From: Fictibacillus fluitans | GTDB lineage: Bacteria; Bacillota; Bacilli; Bacillales; Fictibacillaceae | Assembly (NCBI RefSeq): GCF_030418125.1 | Contig: NZ_JAUHTR010000007.1 | Span: 62,001 to 126,000, forward strand | Reading direction: 5' to 3' | Length of the DNA stretch: 64,000 nucleotides | In this document: piece after piece, positions 24,835 through 32,681 of the stretch | Layout of the letters: every line of letters begins with the position of its first letter | How positions within the stretch are numbered: position 1 is the stretch's first letter | Position numbers and translations under genes: made by a program | The notes under the pieces: generated by a model | What the model was told of the DNA's origin: nothing | The model's input: only the letters and a program-made list of their open reading frames with translations | Database searches by the model: none

Positions 24835-25731
24835 TTATACTTGGCCCACCCAGTTTTTCTGAGATTGCCTTTGCCATTCATTGCGGATGGCTTCATACTC
24901 ATCTTTCGGTAACGCTCCTTTAGCAAGCAGCTCGGCGTTCTGCTTCCACCGCTCCGGATTCTGCGTTCCAACAATTGCCGTATGAACACCCGGAGTACTT
25001 AATGTAAAACGGAGAGCCCGTTCTACTGATTCTGTCAGTTCTTTATCCAAAAAATCGTATTGCAGCTGCTGCAGCCGCTCCCAATATTCCTGAATGTATT
25101 CATTGTCCGGCTTTTCCCCTGTTTTCCAGGCGACATTCGCAATCGGGCGCTTCGCAATCACACCCATTCCCCGCTGCTGTGCTTGGGGAAGAGTCAGTTC
25201 AATGGCTTCCTGATCGGCAATATTCAGCGAGGTTTCAAACACATCAAAGGCATTGGTTTGAATAGCAAACAAAGCATCTTCACTATCTCCGCTGTAGCCG
25301 ATATAACGGGTTTTCCCTTGTTCCTTCGCCCGTTCAAGAACCTCGATGACATCTCCCTGCTTCAACAGATCCTTTGAGCAGCTGTGTAAAAGAACAACGT
25401 CGAGCCGGTCGGTGTTCAGCCGCTTCAGGCTGCGGTCAATGCTTTCTGAAAGCATCTGCGGATCCCAATCAGGCGCATTAAATCCTGAGGCATGGCCGCA
25501 CTTGGTGATCAGGTAGAAGTCGTTCCTTCTGTGAGACATCGTCTTGCCAATCAATTCCTCGCTATTGCCATAGCATTCTGCGGTATCGATAAAATTCAGC
25601 CCTGCATCAAGCGCACTGCCGAGCAGCCGGTCCACCGTTTCTGCAGTAGCACCGGAATATCCGATTTCCGCCCCGCCAAATCCCAATACTGAAACTTCCA
25701 TGTCCGTTTTTCCAAAAGCTCTTCTTTCCAT
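24835..25731 (-). CDS. Aldo/keto reductase
   Basis: A 298-residue NADPH-dependent oxidoreductase with a TIM-barrel fold. The catalytic tetrad is visible: D49, Y54, K77 and H116 (FIDTAECYG, LITKCGH, VVLLHS). It is the last gene of a four-gene run with a flavin reductase-like protein, an esterase and a ring-cleaving dioxygenase, 43 bp after the flavin reductase gene. In that setting it probably reduces reactive carbonyls or quinone-derived products. The exact substrate is unknown. Confidence 0.88.
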   Translation of the reverse strand: MERRAFGKTDMEVSVLGFGGAEIGYSGATAETVDRLLGSALDAGLNFIDTAECYGNSEELIGKTMSHRRNDFYLITKCGHASGFNAPDWDPQMLSESIDRSLKRLNTDRLDVVLLHSCSKDLLKQGDVIEVLERAKEQGKTRYIGYSGDSEDALFAIQTNAFDVFETSLNIADQEAIELTLPQAQQRGMGVIAKRPIANVAWKTGEKPDNEYIQEYWERLQQLQYDFLDKELTESVERALRFTLSTPGVHTAIVGTQNPERWKQNAELLAKGALPKDEYEAIRNEWQRQSQKNWVGQV

Positions 25732-25774
25732 TAAAGATCCCTCCTGAAAAAATATGCGGCATACGATTCAGCTG

Positions 25775-26386
25775 CTATTTCGGCCGTTCTAATGTAAATA
25801 CATCACCAAGCCTGGAATAATTGTTGCCAGCCAGACGGCTCACCGGTTTCAACCCGGCAGCGTCGATCCGTCCCTCATGATAGAGATCCTCTTTAATATG
25901 ATAATGGACCACACGCCCGATCAGCAGATCGCATGACGGATTCTCATCGTTTCCGCCAAGGGGGATGGATTGGTCGAGCACACATTCAAGCCGGATACTT
26001 GCTTCCTGCAGACCTGGAACGCCGACAGACGTACTTTCCACAGGAGTGAGGGTAGCAAGCTCCACCTCGCTTTCATCGGGCGGAAGGCTTGCGGCTGTCT
26101 TATTGATGGCTTCCACATAGCTTTCATCGGAAATATGAACCACAAATTCTCCAGCCTCCATCGCATTCCTGGCGGTGTCCTTGGGTTTCCCGTTTGAGCG
26201 CTGGACAGATACAGAGATGAGCGGCGGTGATGAACTGACAATATTGAAATAGCTGAAAGGCGCCGCATTCAATATACCCTCTTTTGTTAAGGAAGTAACA
26301 AAAGCTACAGGCCTCGGGATCACACTTCCTGTCAGAAACTTATAATTTTCCCGGTCAGATAATTGTGATGGATCAATGGATTTCAT
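25775..26386 (-). CDS. Flavin reductase-like FMN-binding protein (YwrF-like)
   Basis: 203 residues with the FMN-binding split-barrel fold of flavoredoxin/flavin reductase proteins. The N-terminal PRPVAFVTSLTKEG with NAAPFSYFNIVSSSPPL is the usual flavin-binding block. It resembles B. subtilis YwrF (about 205 residues). It may supply reduced flavin or act on quinones; this is inferred from the operon, where it lies 28 bp after an esterase gene. The ATG at 26386 has GGAAGGAG upstream. Confidence 0.85.
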   Translation of the reverse strand: MKSIDPSQLSDRENYKFLTGSVIPRPVAFVTSLTKEGILNAAPFSYFNIVSSSPPLISVSVQRSNGKPKDTARNAMEAGEFVVHISDESYVEAINKTAASLPPDESEVELATLTPVESTSVGVPGLQEASIRLECVLDQSIPLGGNDENPSCDLLIGRVVHYHIKEDLYHEGRIDAAGLKPVSRLAGNNYSRLGDVFTLERPK

Positions 26387-26414
26387 GAATGTTCTCCTTC
26401 CTCTGGATCAACAT

Positions 26415-27023
26415 TTACAAAAAATATTTTTGAAACCAGGCACTGGCCCGCTCTGCTTCTGGCTGTGTAAGCTGATGGCCGAAATTTTCCCAATGTGTTT
26501 CCACTTCGGCTCCAGCCTCTTTCAAAAGGTGTTCGAGCTCTTCGGTTTCCTGCGGCGGACAAATCGGGTCATTCTTTCCGGCGCCGATAAACACGTTTAC
26601 ACCCTGTAAAACCGGAAGCTGAATTCCTCTTAGCGGAACCATCGGATGATGGAGAGCTGCTCCGCGCAAACTTCCTTCATAATGAAACAATAAACTGCCC
26701 GCAATGTTGGCGCCGTTGGAGTAGCCGACTGCCACCACGTTTTGGCGGTCAAATTCATATTTGTCTGCAGCCGCATCTAAAAAGGCGTGCAGTTCTTTTG
26801 TACGGAACTTTAAATCTTCTTCGTCAAAAACGCCTTCCGCCAATCGTTTGAAAAAGCGGGGCATGCCATTTTCCAGCACACTTCCCCTTACACTTAAGAT
26901 GGATGACTGTGGTGAAATGAGGGAACCAAGAGGAACGAGGTCCTCCTCGTTTCCTCCTGTTCCATGTAGCAAAAGCAAAACTGGAGCATCTGTACTGGTT
27001 CCTTTTTTAAAAATATGCTTCAT
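26415..27023 (-). CDS. Carboxylesterase/phospholipase-like alpha/beta hydrolase (MhqD-like)
   Basis: A 202-residue alpha/beta hydrolase. The nucleophile elbow GYSNG holds S102, and D152 and H183 complete the triad; the oxyanion region LLHGTGGNE is at 18-26. It resembles MhqD (YodD) of B. subtilis, which with ring-cleaving dioxygenases belongs to the MhqR-controlled response to methylhydroquinone and catechol. Its start overlaps the stop of the dioxygenase gene by one base, so they are co-translated. The likely role is hydrolysis of ring-cleavage products. Confidence 0.88.
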   Translation of the reverse strand: MKHIFKKGTSTDAPVLLLLHGTGGNEEDLVPLGSLISPQSSILSVRGSVLENGMPRFFKRLAEGVFDEEDLKFRTKELHAFLDAAADKYEFDRQNVVAVGYSNGANIAGSLLFHYEGSLRGAALHHPMVPLRGIQLPVLQGVNVFIGAGKNDPICPPQETEELEHLLKEAGAEVETHWENFGHQLTQPEAERASAWFQKYFL

Positions 27024-27973
27024 TATGATTGGTCCTCCTTTAGTACACGGGCATCAGCAGGCAGCAATACCGATTCGATTTTTTCACGTTCAGGTTCAAG
27101 CCAAGGCGGGAGTAGAAGGTTTTTCCCCATAACGTCCTTTGGCTCATCGCGCGCAAACCCGGGAGGATCAGTCGCAATTTCAAAAAGAATGCCGCCTGAT
27201 TCCCTGAAATACACCGCATTGAAATATTGCCTGTCAATGACAGGGGTGACTTCATAACCGTTGTTCCCCACATGGCTTCTCCATTGCTCATGGTCTTCGT
27301 AATCTGATGCACGCCAGGCAATGTGATGCACTGTACCTGTACCCATCATGCCTCTTGGCTGTGCGGTTGTTTTCACATCAATGATATTTCCCAAATCCGA
27401 AGCTGTTCTAAACCGGACATACTCTCCTTCTTCTCCTACTTTTTCCATACCCATCACGTCTGCCAGCAAGTTCATTGTTTTATGAGGAGCACCGGAAAGT
27501 AACACAGCGCCTCCAAATCCTTTAATAGCCACATCAGCTGATACACCGCCAAATGACCATTCACTGTTCTTGCCTTCGCTGCGGCTTACCAATTCAAGAT
27601 GAAGTCCGTGCGGATCATCAAACGTCAGGTATTGTTCACCAAAACGCTCTGTTTTTTCAAACGATACATTTAATGTGTTTAAACGATTCTCCCAAAAATC
27701 AAGTGAACCCTCCGGCACGACAAAAGAAGTGACTCCGACTTGCCCTGCACCTGTTCTTCCGCTGTAGGCTCCTGGCCATGGAAAGAAGGTCATGATGGTT
27801 CCTGGTGATCCCTCTTCATTTCCGAAATAAAGGTGATATGTGCCCGGGTCATCAAAGTTAACAGTTTTCTTCACGAGTCGTAAACCAAGCACTCCTGCGT
27901 AAAAATCAACGTTCTCCTGTGGATTCCCCACAATAGCCGTAATATGATGAATTCCGCTTGTTTTTTTTTCCAA
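27023..27973 (-). CDS. Ring-cleaving dioxygenase (MhqO/MhqE-like, two VOC domains)
   Basis: 316 residues with two vicinal-oxygen-chelate domains (about 7-140 and 155-290), as in the MhqA/E/O family of putative extradiol dioxygenases. Metal-ligand candidates are seen in GIHHITA, LHLELV, VHHIAW and ILFEIA. The start is TTG 27973, eight bases after GGGAG. The frame is open further upstream, but that region holds the promoter and operator, so the longer version is rejected. It is the first gene of a four-gene operon that probably detoxifies quinones or catechols. Confidence 0.9.
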   Translation of the reverse strand: MEKKTSGIHHITAIVGNPQENVDFYAGVLGLRLVKKTVNFDDPGTYHLYFGNEEGSPGTIMTFFPWPGAYSGRTGAGQVGVTSFVVPEGSLDFWENRLNTLNVSFEKTERFGEQYLTFDDPHGLHLELVSRSEGKNSEWSFGGVSADVAIKGFGGAVLLSGAPHKTMNLLADVMGMEKVGEEGEYVRFRTASDLGNIIDVKTTAQPRGMMGTGTVHHIAWRASDYEDHEQWRSHVGNNGYEVTPVIDRQYFNAVYFRESGGILFEIATDPPGFARDEPKDVMGKNLLLPPWLEPEREKIESVLLPADARVLKEDQS

Positions 27974-27997
27974 TTTTCTCGCTCCCTTCAAGAATCG

Positions 27998-28044
27998 ACT
28001 TACTTTATGTAAGTATTGTAACAAATGTAACTTACTAAAGTCAA
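27998..28044 (-). promoter_or_regulatory. Promoter with YodB/CatR-type operator for the dioxygenase operon
   Basis: Minus strand: -35 TTGACT (28039-28044), 18 bases, -10 TACAAT (28015-28020). Directly after the -10 lies the palindrome ACTTACATAAAGTAAGT (27998-28014), and TACT-N7-AGTA spans 28001-28015. That pattern is the box reported for the thiol/quinone-sensing DUF24 MarR-type repressors YodB and CatR. Its position over the start site fits repression. Confidence 0.75.
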
Positions 28045-28150
28045 GCGTTCCTCTTACCGCTTGCTGGTATTTAAACAAGAAAAATTTTAATGATAGCTTC
28101 CTCGGTACAATTGATGAACAAAAAAGGTAATAACTCCATATAAAAGAGCA

Positions 28151-28226
28151 AAAACCGAACATTAAATATTAATTTTTACTAAAAGTTCGAAAATATATTG
28201 TTTTTATTTTCAGATTTTGCTATAGT
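28151..28226 (+). promoter_or_regulatory. PurR operator and promoter of the FAD dehydrogenase gene
   Basis: AAAACCGAACATT (28151-28163) matches the PurBox AWWWCCGAACWWT fully, and AAAGTTCGAAAAT (28182-28194) is an inverted copy with one mismatch. The CGAA and TTCG cores are 26 bases apart, which as I recall is the spacing of the B. subtilis purE pair. The promoter follows at once: TTGTTT (28198-28203), 17 bases, TATAGT (28221-28226). Confidence 0.8.
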
Positions 28227-28262
28227 TACTAAGGTTGAGACAACATGTCTGGAGGTTTTTTA

Positions 28263-29729
28263 ATGAATAACACGTATGATGTGATCGTTGTTGGCGCAGG
28301 ACCGGCTGGAATATTTGCCTGCTATGAATTGACACGCAAAATGCCGCATGCCAACATTTTATTGGTTGATAAAGGACATGATATCTACTCAAGAAACTGC
28401 CCGATCTTGCAGAAGAAAATTCAAAAATGCCCACCTGCTGCCGGAAGGAAAGAATTTGCCGGATGTCTTCCTGCCTGTTCCATTACGAACGGCTTTGGAG
28501 GAGCGGGGGCATATTCCGATGGGAAATTTAACATAACAAGTGAATTCGGCGGCTGGATGACAGATTACCTGCCGGAAGAAACTGTTGTTGATCTTATTAA
28601 ATATGTAGACAGCATTAACCTTGAACACGGTGCGACAGATACCATTACTGACCCATTGACAGATGAAGTGAAGGATATCGAACGGCGCGCGTATGCTGCC
28701 GGTCTGAAGCTTCTTCGTGCACAGGTCCGCCACCTGGGAACAGAACAAAACCTGGAGATTCTGACCAGCATCTATGAGTATCTGAAACAGAAGATCAGCA
28801 TGCGCTATAAAGCTGAAGTATTGGATCTTGTTACGGAAAAAATTGATGGAACCCACAGGGCTGTTGGTGTGGAATTGAAGGACGGCACGATATTGAACGC
28901 AGATAAAATTGTGATAGTCCCCGGCCGTGACGGGTCATCCTGGCTGACGAAAATCCTGAAAAAACGCCGTTTAAAAATGGCTGCCAATCAGGTCGACATC
29001 GGCGTTCGCGTCGAAACTTCCAACGTGGTGATGGAAGAAATCAACACACACTTATACGAAGGTAAATTTGTATTCAATACATCTGTAGGCACACGCGTCC
29101 GTACGTTCTGCAGCAACCCTTCCGGCCATGTGGTGGTTGAAAACCACTCCGGAATTATGCTTGCCAATGGTCATGCCTACAAGGATCCGGCCCTTGGGAG
29201 CCCCAATACGAACTTTGCCCTTCTCGTCTCCCATAAGTTTGATGATCCGTTTGATGAGCCGACTGAATATGCCCACGAGGTTTCAAAGCTGGCCAACCAG
29301 TTATCTTCCGGCGGACTCGTTGTCCAAAAATATGGAGATATCAAGAAAGGCCGCCGGTCCACAGAAAAGCGCCTGAAAGAAGGATTTCTTAATCCGACAT
29401 TAAAAGAAGCAGTGCCTGGTGATCTCGGACTTGTCCTTCCATACAATACAATGAAAAGCCTGATTGAGATGACAGAAGCACTGAACGAAGTTACACCTGG
29501 TATTGCCTCAGAACATACCTTATTTTATGGAGTGGAAGCCAAATTTTATTCTGCACGTCCAAAACTCAATGACCGGTTTGAATCTGAGATTTCCGGTCTG
29601 TATGTGGGCGGAGACGGAGCTGGCATTACACGGGGACTTGCCCAGGCGAGCGCCTGCGGTGTCTGGATTGCCCGTGACATTACTGAAAAGCTGGAAACAA
29701 AAGAAAAAGAGCTTGTGGTGGTTGGCTAA
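28263..29729 (+). CDS. COG2509-type FAD-dependent dehydrogenase
   Basis: A 488-residue flavoprotein. The dinucleotide-binding GAGPAG is at 11-16, and the C-terminal GLYVGGDGAGITRGLAQ is the second FAD contact. The cysteine-rich block CPILQKKIQKCPPAAG plus the GGAGAYSDGKFN segment match the uncharacterised COG2509 dehydrogenases. The electron donor and substrate are unknown. ATG 28263 has TGGAGG seven bases upstream. The gene has its own terminator and a PurR-type operator over its promoter, so it should be repressed when PRPP is low, linking it to purine metabolism by regulation only. Confidence 0.88.
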   Translation: MNNTYDVIVVGAGPAGIFACYELTRKMPHANILLVDKGHDIYSRNCPILQKKIQKCPPAAGRKEFAGCLPACSITNGFGGAGAYSDGKFNITSEFGGWMTDYLPEETVVDLIKYVDSINLEHGATDTITDPLTDEVKDIERRAYAAGLKLLRAQVRHLGTEQNLEILTSIYEYLKQKISMRYKAEVLDLVTEKIDGTHRAVGVELKDGTILNADKIVIVPGRDGSSWLTKILKKRRLKMAANQVDIGVRVETSNVVMEEINTHLYEGKFVFNTSVGTRVRTFCSNPSGHVVVENHSGIMLANGHAYKDPALGSPNTNFALLVSHKFDDPFDEPTEYAHEVSKLANQLSSGGLVVQKYGDIKKGRRSTEKRLKEGFLNPTLKEAVPGDLGLVLPYNTMKSLIEMTEALNEVTPGIASEHTLFYGVEAKFYSARPKLNDRFESEISGLYVGGDGAGITRGLAQASACGVWIARDITEKLETKEKELVVVG

Positions 29730-29738
29730 TCATTGTTT

Positions 29739-29771
29739 AAAGGACCCGTGAATCTTCATGGGTCTTTTTGT
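29739..29771 (+). terminator. Terminator of the FAD dehydrogenase gene
   Basis: GGACCC and GGGTC arms around a short loop followed by TTTTTGTTTTTG. Confidence 0.8.
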
Positions 29772-29833
29772 TTTTGTTAAAAACGCATGGATACGCTAAA
29801 CTGGAAGTACCACAAAAAAAGGAGCTGTTTCTT

Positions 29834-30508
29834 ATGTGCGGCAGATATTCGTTATATGCCGATATGGATTTTATTCAGGAAGAGTTTGATGTTACCATTC
29901 CAGGCACATTGCCTAAACGTTTCAACATTGCACCTTCTCAGGATGTTCTTGTGGTTACCGCAGACGGCGGAGTCCGAAAAGCTCAAATGTTCCGCTGGGG
30001 ATTGATCCCCTTCTGGGCAAAAGACCCCAAAATCGGTTATAAAATGATCAATGCACGGGCAGAAACAGTCGACGAAAAATCATCTTTCAGGGGTCCGTTA
30101 AAAACGAAGCGCTGCCTCGTGATTGCAGATGGGTTTTATGAGTGGAAGCGTGAAGACAAGTTAAAGCAGCCGTTTCATATCCGGCTGAAAAGCGGCAGGC
30201 CGTTTGCGTTTGCCGGTCTATGGGACCAATGGGACAACAATGGAGAAATCATCACGTCCTGTACACATATTACCACCAGGCCAAATAAGATGATGGAAAG
30301 CATTCATGACCGCATGCCGGTGATTTTGTCCCAGGAAGCTCAAAACAGCTGGCTGGATGCCTCTATTGAGGATACCGAGTATTTAAAATCGCTGCTTGTT
30401 CCTTATGAGAGCGAACAAATGGAAGCTTTTGAAGTCTCTCCTGTTGTCAATTCACCCAGAAATGATGTGGCAGACTGCATCGTCCCTTTGTCCAATATTA
30501 CATCTTGA
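29834..30508 (+). CDS. SRAP-domain protein (YedK/HMCES family)
   Basis: 224 residues. SRAP proteins cross-link covalently to abasic sites in single-stranded DNA through Cys2 and shield them during replication. The start ATG-TGC (MCGRYS) gives the catalytic C2; the other active-site residues align: N73 and R75 (MINARAE), E103 (DGFYEW) and H158 (SIHDRMP). ATG 29834 is certain because C2 must become the N-terminal residue after methionine removal. The gene is single, between the FAD dehydrogenase and trpS. Confidence 0.93.
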   Translation: MCGRYSLYADMDFIQEEFDVTIPGTLPKRFNIAPSQDVLVVTADGGVRKAQMFRWGLIPFWAKDPKIGYKMINARAETVDEKSSFRGPLKTKRCLVIADGFYEWKREDKLKQPFHIRLKSGRPFAFAGLWDQWDNNGEIITSCTHITTRPNKMMESIHDRMPVILSQEAQNSWLDASIEDTEYLKSLLVPYESEQMEAFEVSPVVNSPRNDVADCIVPLSNITS

Positions 30509-30552
30509 TTTTTCCAGTTCCATAATATAACATAAGTACAATTATATTTTGC

Positions 30553-30816
30553 GTAGAAGAAGAAGAGTAAATATCACGTTGCACTTCAGAGAACTGGCGG
30601 GCGGTGCGAGCCAGTGTGGAAATGATATTGAATGGGCTTCTGAGCTTCAAACCGAAACCTCTCGGGAGTAGGCTTTGACGGAAGGGTCTCGCCGTTATAA
30701 GGAGGCAGGTATTCGGATTTGGATACTTTTTGAGCGGACTGCGTTTGGAGCGGTTCAATTAAGGTGGCACCACGGGGTAACTCGTCCTTTTACAGGGACG
30801 GGTTACCCCTTTTTTA
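30553..30816 (+). promoter_or_regulatory. T-box leader, tryptophan-specific, upstream of trpS
   Basis: The 330 bp before trpS form a T-box leader. The specifier TGG (Trp) is at 30633-30635 in the Stem I loop. The T-box sequence AAGGTGGCACCACGG (30761-30775) contains the TGGCACC variant of the usual TGGTACC. A terminator follows at once (30775-30816): GGGGTAACTCGTCC pairs with GGACGGGTTACCCC before TTTTTT. Uncharged tRNA-Trp should stabilise the antiterminator. Confidence 0.95.
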
Positions 30817-30836
30817 ATGAAACAGGAGGAGAAAAG

Positions 30837-31838
30837 ATGGAAAAGAAAGTCGTTTTGACAGGCATTAAAGCAACCGGCCGGCCGCATGTCGGCAATTACA
30901 TCGGCGCAATAAAGCCAGCCTTGCAGCTGGCTGGGGAAACTGGATATTCGCCTTATTATTTTATCGCTGACTACCACTCACTGACTACCGTTCAGGATGC
31001 CGGACAGTTTAAAGATTATGTATATGGGATTGCTGCCAGCTGGCTTGCTCTAGGTCTGGATCCCGAAAAAACCACGTTTTACAGGCAGGCGGATGTGCCT
31101 GAAATTATGGAACTCTCCTGGATTCTGTCCTGTCTTACACCCAAAGGACTAATGAATCGCGCCCATGCTTATAAAGGTGCCGTAGATCAGAATTTACAGA
31201 ACAACCTTGATCAGGATGCCGGAATCAACATCGGAGTTTACTCTTATCCCATTTTAATGGCGTCCGATATTTTGTTGTTTCAGTCGGATATCGTTCCCGT
31301 GGGAAAAGATCAAATTCAGCATGTGGAAATAGCAAGGGACATCGCGGCCCACTTTAACCGTGTTTTTGGTGAAACCTTCCCCCTTCCCCAATACAAGGTG
31401 GATACAGCAACAGCAGTGGTACCTGGACTTGATGGCAGGAAGATGAGCAAAAGCTATAATAATACGATCCCTCTCTTTTGTGAGGAAAAAGAATTGAAGA
31501 AATTAATCAAACGGATCGTCACCGATTCCACTCCGCCGCAGGAACCAAAAGACCCGGATCGATCTTCTCTCTTCTTAATCTATCGGGAATTTGCTTCTGA
31601 AAATGAAGTGGCGCAGATGCGGAACAGCTATCAATCGGGAATCGGATGGGGAGAAGTGAAACAGGAGCTTTTCCAGGTCATGAACAAGCATTTGGAGCAG
31701 CCCAGACATCGCTATAAAGAGCTCATGGACACTCCTCGGGAAATTGATGAAATCCTTCGTTATGGAGCGGAAAAAGCACGGCACAAAGCACGGCCTTTTC
31801 TTAAAGAAATCAAAGAAAAAATCGGCTATTCAGGGTAA
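30837..31838 (+). CDS. trpS: Tryptophanyl-tRNA synthetase
   Basis: A 333-residue class I aminoacyl-tRNA synthetase charging tRNA-Trp. The HIGH-like motif is P16-H-V-G-N20 (GRPHVGNY) and KMSKS is followed by YNN. It differs clearly from the main B. subtilis TrpS as I recall it (which has TLGNYIGAMKQ and KMSKSDPN), so it may belong to the second TrpRS group and coexist with a housekeeping copy elsewhere. The ATG at 30837 has AGGAGG seven bases upstream. The tryptophan T-box and the terminator just before the ribosome binding site control it. Confidence 0.93.
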   Translation: MEKKVVLTGIKATGRPHVGNYIGAIKPALQLAGETGYSPYYFIADYHSLTTVQDAGQFKDYVYGIAASWLALGLDPEKTTFYRQADVPEIMELSWILSCLTPKGLMNRAHAYKGAVDQNLQNNLDQDAGINIGVYSYPILMASDILLFQSDIVPVGKDQIQHVEIARDIAAHFNRVFGETFPLPQYKVDTATAVVPGLDGRKMSKSYNNTIPLFCEEKELKKLIKRIVTDSTPPQEPKDPDRSSLFLIYREFASENEVAQMRNSYQSGIGWGEVKQELFQVMNKHLEQPRHRYKELMDTPREIDEILRYGAEKARHKARPFLKEIKEKIGYSG

Positions 31839-31878
31839 AAAAACAGGAAACACTGTGCACAGTGTTTCCTGTTTTTTT
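31837..31878. terminator. Bidirectional terminator between trpS and dedA
   Basis: A perfect palindrome, AAACAGGAAACACTGTG and its complement, flanked by A and T runs; it overlaps the stop of the convergent DedA gene by two bases. Confidence 0.95.
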
Positions 31879-32497
31879 ACCATTTGGAAATGTCATATCT
31901 CTCTGACTTTCTTCCCCTTGTTTTGAATGAATAATAGGTTATGCCAGCCACAATGATTAAAAGGGCCAATCCGCCAAAGCTTGCTTTATGTACGAATGAC
32001 GTAACCAGGTACCACTTTGAGCCTACAATTCTTCCAATCACGATAAACAGCAGACTCCAGATGAATGCACCGATGTAAGCATACAACGCAAAGGCCCGGT
32101 AGGAAAGCGAAGACATTCCGGCAAAATAGGCGGTCAGATGCCTGATCCCCGGGATAAAGTAGCCGAACATAATCAACGGCTTTCCGAATCGCTGAAAATA
32201 GGTTTGAGACGTATGAATTCGCTGTTTCGTTAAATGCAGCTTCGGTCCGTATTTAAGAAGCAGAGGCAGACCGAAACTTCTGCCCAGCCAGTAATTAATC
32301 GTTATGCCTGTTGCCGAGCCCAAAAAGGCGGCGAGCAGCGTAAGTGTAAAAGAAACCTCCCCGGTATACACAATATAGCCGGCAAAGGTGAGCAGGAATT
32401 CATCGGGTATGGGCAGCCCGACAACTCCAAGGGCAAGAAGAAAAAACAATGCAAAGTATCCGTAATGATGAAACACGTTTTGCAAAATGATTTCCAT
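31877..32497 (-). CDS. DedA-family membrane protein (copy 1)
   Basis: A 206-residue integral membrane protein of the DedA/VTT family. The family marks GLPIPDEFLLTFAG (about 27-40) and GYFIPGIRHLTAYFAG are present. Some DedA proteins are now known to move phospholipids or undecaprenyl phosphate across the membrane. Together with copy 2 at 34399-35001 it brackets a SpoVB-like flippase gene. It is divergent from that gene, and the 184 bp between them is A/T-rich promoter sequence. Confidence 0.9.
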   Translation of the reverse strand: MEIILQNVFHHYGYFALFFLLALGVVGLPIPDEFLLTFAGYIVYTGEVSFTLTLLAAFLGSATGITINYWLGRSFGLPLLLKYGPKLHLTKQRIHTSQTYFQRFGKPLIMFGYFIPGIRHLTAYFAGMSSLSYRAFALYAYIGAFIWSLLFIVIGRIVGSKWYLVTSFVHKASFGGLALLIIVAGITYYSFKTRGRKSERYDISKW

Positions 32498-32681
32498 ACA
32501 ACACCAACTAGTTTAGGATATAACTTTATTTTACCGAAAATATACAATTTTGTATCGTTTTTTTACAATTTTTTAATTTTTCTGTTGAAATGTGTCTGGA
32601 AATTCGACAATTAAGGGTCTTCTTTTTTTCATCCCCTCTCATATAAATGATAAAGAAATGAATAGGACAAAGGGTGAAGTC

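Noticed and set aside
27974-28162. 63-residue N-terminal extension of the dioxygenase
   Set aside because: It would translate through the -35, -10 and operator; family members begin near the GIHHITA motif.
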